A stretch of 7,947 nt of DNA from Bacteroidota bacterium (GTDB taxonomy: Bacteria > Bacteroidota > Bacteroidia > Chitinophagales > Chitinophagaceae): positions 1 through 7,947 of the forward strand of contig CANFLP010000083.1 of assembly GCA_947447835.1 (NCBI GenBank), given 5' to 3'. Under the pieces are notes generated by a model. That model was not told the origin of the DNA. It saw only the letters and a list, made by a program, of their open reading frames with translations, and did no database searches. How positions within the stretch are numbered: the stretch's first letter is position 1; every line of letters begins with the position of its first letter. The translations under genes were made by a program, and so were the position numbers. Shown piece after piece: positions 6,461 through 7,947 of the stretch.

Positions 6461-6637
6461 ATGAAAAAAGTATTTGCAATTTTCGCTATCGCTGCATTAG
6501 CTGCTTGTGGTGGTGCTTCAACTGAAGTTAAAACTGATTCTGCTGCTACAACTGTTGATACAGCTGCTAAAGCAACTGATTCTGCTGCTGTTGTTGCTGA
6601 TTCAACTGCTAAAGTTGATACTGCTGCTAAGAAGTAA
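6461..6637 (+). CDS. Small Ala-rich lipoprotein (58 residues)
   Basis: The gene encodes a lipoprotein signal peptide 'MKKVFAIFAIAALAAC' with lipobox LAAC (13-16), so Cys16 should be lipidated after signal peptidase II cleavage, and a 43-residue mature chain of unknown function. The mature part is low-complexity, rich in Ala, Thr, Asp and Val, and is built from alternating units: TDSAA at residues 25-29 and 39-43 (the 15 coding bases are identical at 6533-6547 and 6575-6589) and VDTAAK at 32-37 and 52-57. Eighteen of 58 residues are Ala, 15 of them coded GCT, a uniform codon choice suggesting strong expression. No catalytic motif is visible. It is probably an abundant, disordered cell-envelope lipoprotein. 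It diverges from the sigma/anti-sigma-protease operon, which may regulate it, although no direct evidence for this is in the sequence. A strong terminator follows at 6742. Confidence 0.8.
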   Translation: MKKVFAIFAIAALAACGGASTEVKTDSAATTVDTAAKATDSAAVVADSTAKVDTAAKK

Positions 6638-6640
6638 TCA

Positions 6641-6741
6641 AACTAATTGGACTACTGGTTTAGATAAGGGAAACCTTGTCACATCGTTTGCCAACTAGTA
6701 GTTATTCGAACAATTTTCATATGGCAAGCAATCGTTAGAGT
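6641..6741 (+). ncRNA. Candidate structured RNA in the lipoprotein 3' region
   Basis: Between the lipoprotein stop and the terminator the RNA can fold compactly. An outer stem pairs 6645-6649 (AATTG) with 6711-6715 (CAATT). A 10-bp stem pairs 6651-6660 (ACTACTGGTT) with 6693-6702 (AACTAGTAGT), including one G-U pair. Nested inside is a 7-bp hairpin, 6663-6669 with 6674-6680, capped by a GAAA tetraloop of the GNRA type. In addition TTTGCC (6687-6692) can pair with GGCAAG (6723-6728) outside the stem, which would make a pseudoknot. No separate promoter box was found, so it is most likely the 3' UTR of the lipoprotein mRNA, possibly a 3'-UTR-derived small RNA or a stability element. It resembles no RNA family I can name. 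Confidence 0.42.
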
Positions 6742-6771
6742 CCCTCTGTTTCTACAGAGGGTCTTTTTTTT
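6742..6771 (+). terminator. Intrinsic terminator after the lipoprotein unit
   Basis: CCCTCTGT (6742-6749) and ACAGAGGG (6754-6761) form a perfect 8-bp stem with a 4-nt TTCT loop, followed by TC and T8. This is a textbook intrinsic terminator for the transcript carrying the lipoprotein and the structured 3' region. Confidence 0.92.
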
Positions 6772-6931
6772 GTTTTAAGCCCTATTTTATTTGAGGGCCT
6801 GAATACAAAACACAGATGATTTTAAAGTACCGCTAAGACTTTCTGATATTCCCCGCTTTCTTATTTGCTAATAAATGTTAGTAAAATGTAAAAAACTTTA
6901 GTGTTTTAGCCTATAATCAACGGTTTTGGCG
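6772..6931. other. Non-coding gap before the pheA leader
   Basis: About 160 AT-rich bases lie between the lipoprotein terminator and the pheA promoter box. I see no convincing gene here. The only structure noted is a small 5-bp hairpin, GCCCT (6779-6783) with AGGGC (6794-6798), just after the terminator U-tract. It may be incidental. The rest may hold upstream promoter or regulator contacts for the attenuated operon, but no site is recognisable. Confidence 0.5.
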
Positions 6932-6939
6932 TATATTTG
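6932..6939 (+). promoter_or_regulatory. -7 promoter box of the pheA leader transcript
   Basis: TATATTTG is a perfect TAnnTTTG, 7 nt before the leader-peptide ATG at 6947. The predicted transcription start is at or within a few bases of that ATG, so the leader peptide is probably read from an almost leaderless mRNA. The -33 region is weak (TTTTAG at 6904-6909). Confidence 0.65.
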
Positions 6940-6946
6940 TGTCACG

Positions 6947-7030
6947 ATGAAAGCAAATAGCAACTGGTTTTACTTTTTCTTTTATTTCTACTTTAACCAA
7001 AGTAGCCGGGTAGTATTTGTAAAAGCTTAA
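6947..7030 (+). CDS. Phe/Tyr-rich leader peptide of the pheA attenuator (27 residues)
   Basis: A 27-codon frame with the central run WFYFFFYFYF at codons 7-16: seven Phe codons in all (8, 10, 11, 12, 14, 16, 24), three Tyr and one Trp. Such runs just ahead of an aromatic biosynthetic gene mark leader peptides whose translation rate senses charged tRNA. The peptide itself needs no function. Its codons overlap the attenuator's RNA arms: the Phe/Tyr run covers segment 1 and codons 20-22 cover segment 2 (GCCGGG, 7005-7010). With ample Phe-tRNA (and Tyr-tRNA), the ribosome reaches the stop at 7028 and the terminator at 7050 can form. When Phe or Tyr is scarce, it stalls on the run and the antiterminator can form. 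The ATG follows a -7 box by 7 nt. The mixed Phe and Tyr codons suggest control by both amino acids. Confidence 0.88.
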   Translation: MKANSNWFYFFFYFYFNQSSRVVFVKA

Positions 7031-7078
7031 ACGAAATAACTAAATATACAATCCCGGCCTAAACAGCCGGGATTTTTT
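6964..7078 (+). promoter_or_regulatory. Ribosome-mediated transcription attenuator of pheA
   Basis: Three mutually exclusive pairings are visible. (1) Segment 1 with 2: CTACTTT (6988-6994) with AAAGTAG (6999-7005), a 7-bp hairpin with an AACC loop; alternatively CTGG (6964-6967) and TACTTT (6971-6976) with CCGG (7006-7009) and AAAGTA (6999-7004). (2) Segment 2 with 3, the antiterminator: GCCGGG (7005-7010) with CCCGGC (7053-7058), extendable by TATTT (7014-7018) with AAATA (7042-7046). (3) Segment 3 with 4, the terminator at 7050-7078. The leader's GCCGGG is identical to the terminator's right arm, the hallmark of competing pairing. Stalling on the Phe/Tyr codons would free segment 2. The mechanism is inferred by analogy with the enterobacterial pheA and trp leaders. 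Confidence 0.82.
7050..7078 (+). terminator. Attenuator terminator upstream of pheA
   Basis: AATCCCGGC (7050-7058) and GCCGGGATT (7066-7074) form a 9-bp GC-rich stem with a 7-nt loop, followed by a T-tract to 7078. It lies between the leader peptide stop and the pheA ATG, 36 nt before the gene, so it is a conditional terminator rather than the end of a unit. Confidence 0.92.
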
Positions 7079-7114
7079 ATTAATAATTGGACCAAAAGGT
7101 TTGGAATCAAAAGG

Positions 7115-7947
7115 ATGAATAAAAAAGTTACGATACAAGGATACGAAGGTAGCTTCCACCAAGTGGCAGCTAGGCACTTTTATGGTAAAGAAGTAGAGGT
7201 GATTACTTGTGACACGTTTAGAGAAGTGGTAAAAATTGGAGCAGATTCAAAACAATCGGATGGTGCTGTGATGGCCATTGAGAATTCGATTGCTGGAAGT
7301 ATTCTCCCTAATTACAACTTGTTGCAAAAAAGCAATTTGCAAGTAATTGGTGAAGTGTATTTATCTATCAGTCAAAATCTGTTAGTAAATCCAGGTGTAA
7401 AACTTTCAGACATTAATGAAGTGCATAGTCATCCAATGGCCATTTTACAATGTTTGGATTTCTTGGAACAACATGATTTCAAATTAGTAGAATCAGAGGA
7501 TACTGCATTAAGTGCAAAGATGGTGCATCAACATAAAAGCAAACATGTTGCAGCTATTGCGAGTAAGCTAGCGGCACAGTTGTATCATTTGGAAGTGATT
7601 ACACCGGACATTCACACATTAAAAAATAATATCACACGCTTTTTAATATTGGTTCCATCAAAAGCAAAAGTAACTATTGAGGGAGCTAACAAAGCATCCA
7701 TTTATTTTCAGACCGATCACTCAAAAGGGATATTGTCTAAAGTATTGGCGAAGATTGCACAAGGAGGCGTGAATTTAAGTAAGCTACAAAGTATGCCAAT
7801 ACCTGGTAGCACATTTAAGTATGGATTTTATGCAGATTTAGAATTTGAGAATAGTAAACAAATTGAAAAAGTATTAGAAACGGTAAAAACCATGACTAAT
7901 AGTTTTAAAGTTTTTGGATTGTATAAAAAAGGGAAAGTTGTAAAAGG
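7115..7947 (+). CDS. pheA: Prephenate dehydratase with ACT domain (3' end outside window)
   Basis: The gene is open to the window edge (277 codons), near the usual full length of about 275-285. The enzyme decarboxylates and dehydrates prephenate to phenylpyruvate, the committed step to phenylalanine. Seen: an N-terminal 'VTIQGYEGSFHQVAARHFYG' (5-24), the family's substrate-site start; 'MAIENSIAGSI' (53-63) with the conserved ENS; 'HSHPMAILQC'; 'NNITRFLIL' with the catalytic TRF motif (Thr174); then an ACT regulatory domain from about 187, with 'HSKGILSKVL' (202-211) in place of the GALV region and 'LQSMP' (224-228) where E. coli has ESRP. There is no chorismate mutase domain, so this is a monofunctional enzyme. 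The ATG at 7115 is the only in-frame ATG after a stop. The preceding leader and attenuator show control by aromatic amino acid supply. Transaminase, tyrA and DAHP synthase genes may follow, as in related genomes. Confidence 0.94.
   Translation, partial: MNKKVTIQGYEGSFHQVAARHFYGKEVEVITCDTFREVVKIGADSKQSDGAVMAIENSIAGSILPNYNLLQKSNLQVIGEVYLSISQNLLVNPGVKLSDINEVHSHPMAILQCLDFLEQHDFKLVESEDTALSAKMVHQHKSKHVAAIASKLAAQLYHLEVITPDIHTLKNNITRFLILVPSKAKVTIEGANKASIYFQTDHSKGILSKVLAKIAQGGVNLSKLQSMPIPGSTFKYGFYADLEFENSKQIEKVLETVKTMTNSFKVFGLYKKGKVVK

Noticed and set aside
6507..6698. A Leu-rich 63-codon frame on the plus strand overlapping the small lipoprotein gene
   Set aside because: It is a frame-shifted reading of the Ala/Asp/Thr repeats, with GCT-rich codons read as CTG/TTG. 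The lipoprotein frame has a signal peptide, lipobox and terminator support.
6693..6720. TTCGAAC at 6705-6711, resembling a tRNA T-loop
   Set aside because: The flanking bases do not form the 5-bp T-stem, and no acceptor, D or anticodon arms can be drawn. The bases fit the nested-stem structure better.

Overview
This window looks like a chromosomal segment of a Bacteroidota bacterium, most likely from or near the Chitinophagaceae. The evidence is AT-rich DNA, protein families typical of that phylum, several perfect TAnnTTTG promoter boxes (the Bacteroidota -7 element), and weak A-rich sequences in place of strong Shine-Dalgarno sites. The genus is an inference. No insertion sequence, CRISPR array, tRNA or rRNA was seen.

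Layout. At 1-620 is the C-terminal end of an M1-family metallopeptidase. A 17-bp inverted-repeat terminator follows and separates it from the convergent pseudouridine synthase gene rluD (minus strand). rluD and lipB (octanoyltransferase) diverge from a 44-bp gap that holds two mirrored -7 boxes, each 4 nt from its ATG. A PLP-dependent D-cysteine desulfhydrase/ACC-deaminase-like gene (minus strand, TTG start) then converges on lipB and diverges from a sugar-phosphate nucleotidyltransferase-like gene. A perfect 42-nt palindrome closes that gene and the minus-strand operon beyond it.

The minus-strand operon at 6324-4628 encodes an ECF-type sigma factor. It is followed 11 nt later by a membrane protein that joins an anti-sigma-like cytoplasmic N-terminus, one transmembrane helix and an extracytoplasmic trypsin/HtrA-like protease with a visible His-Asp-Ser triad. 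This resembles the RseA and DegS functions in one polypeptide. Diverging from it is a 58-residue Ala-rich lipoprotein gene, whose 3' untranslated region folds into a nested hairpin with a GAAA tetraloop before an intrinsic terminator.

The right end carries pheA (prephenate dehydratase, running off the window). Ahead of it is an apparently complete transcription attenuator: a 27-codon leader peptide with the run WFYFFFYFYF, a GCCGGG segment inside the leader that can pair with the terminator's left arm, and a GC-rich terminator with a U-tract. Phe (and probably Tyr) supply would thus set readthrough into the aromatic amino acid operon.

The two most interesting items are the Phe/Tyr attenuator, whose leader peptide is too short for routine gene calling, and the sigma / anti-sigma-protease pair with its divergent lipoprotein and structured RNA.
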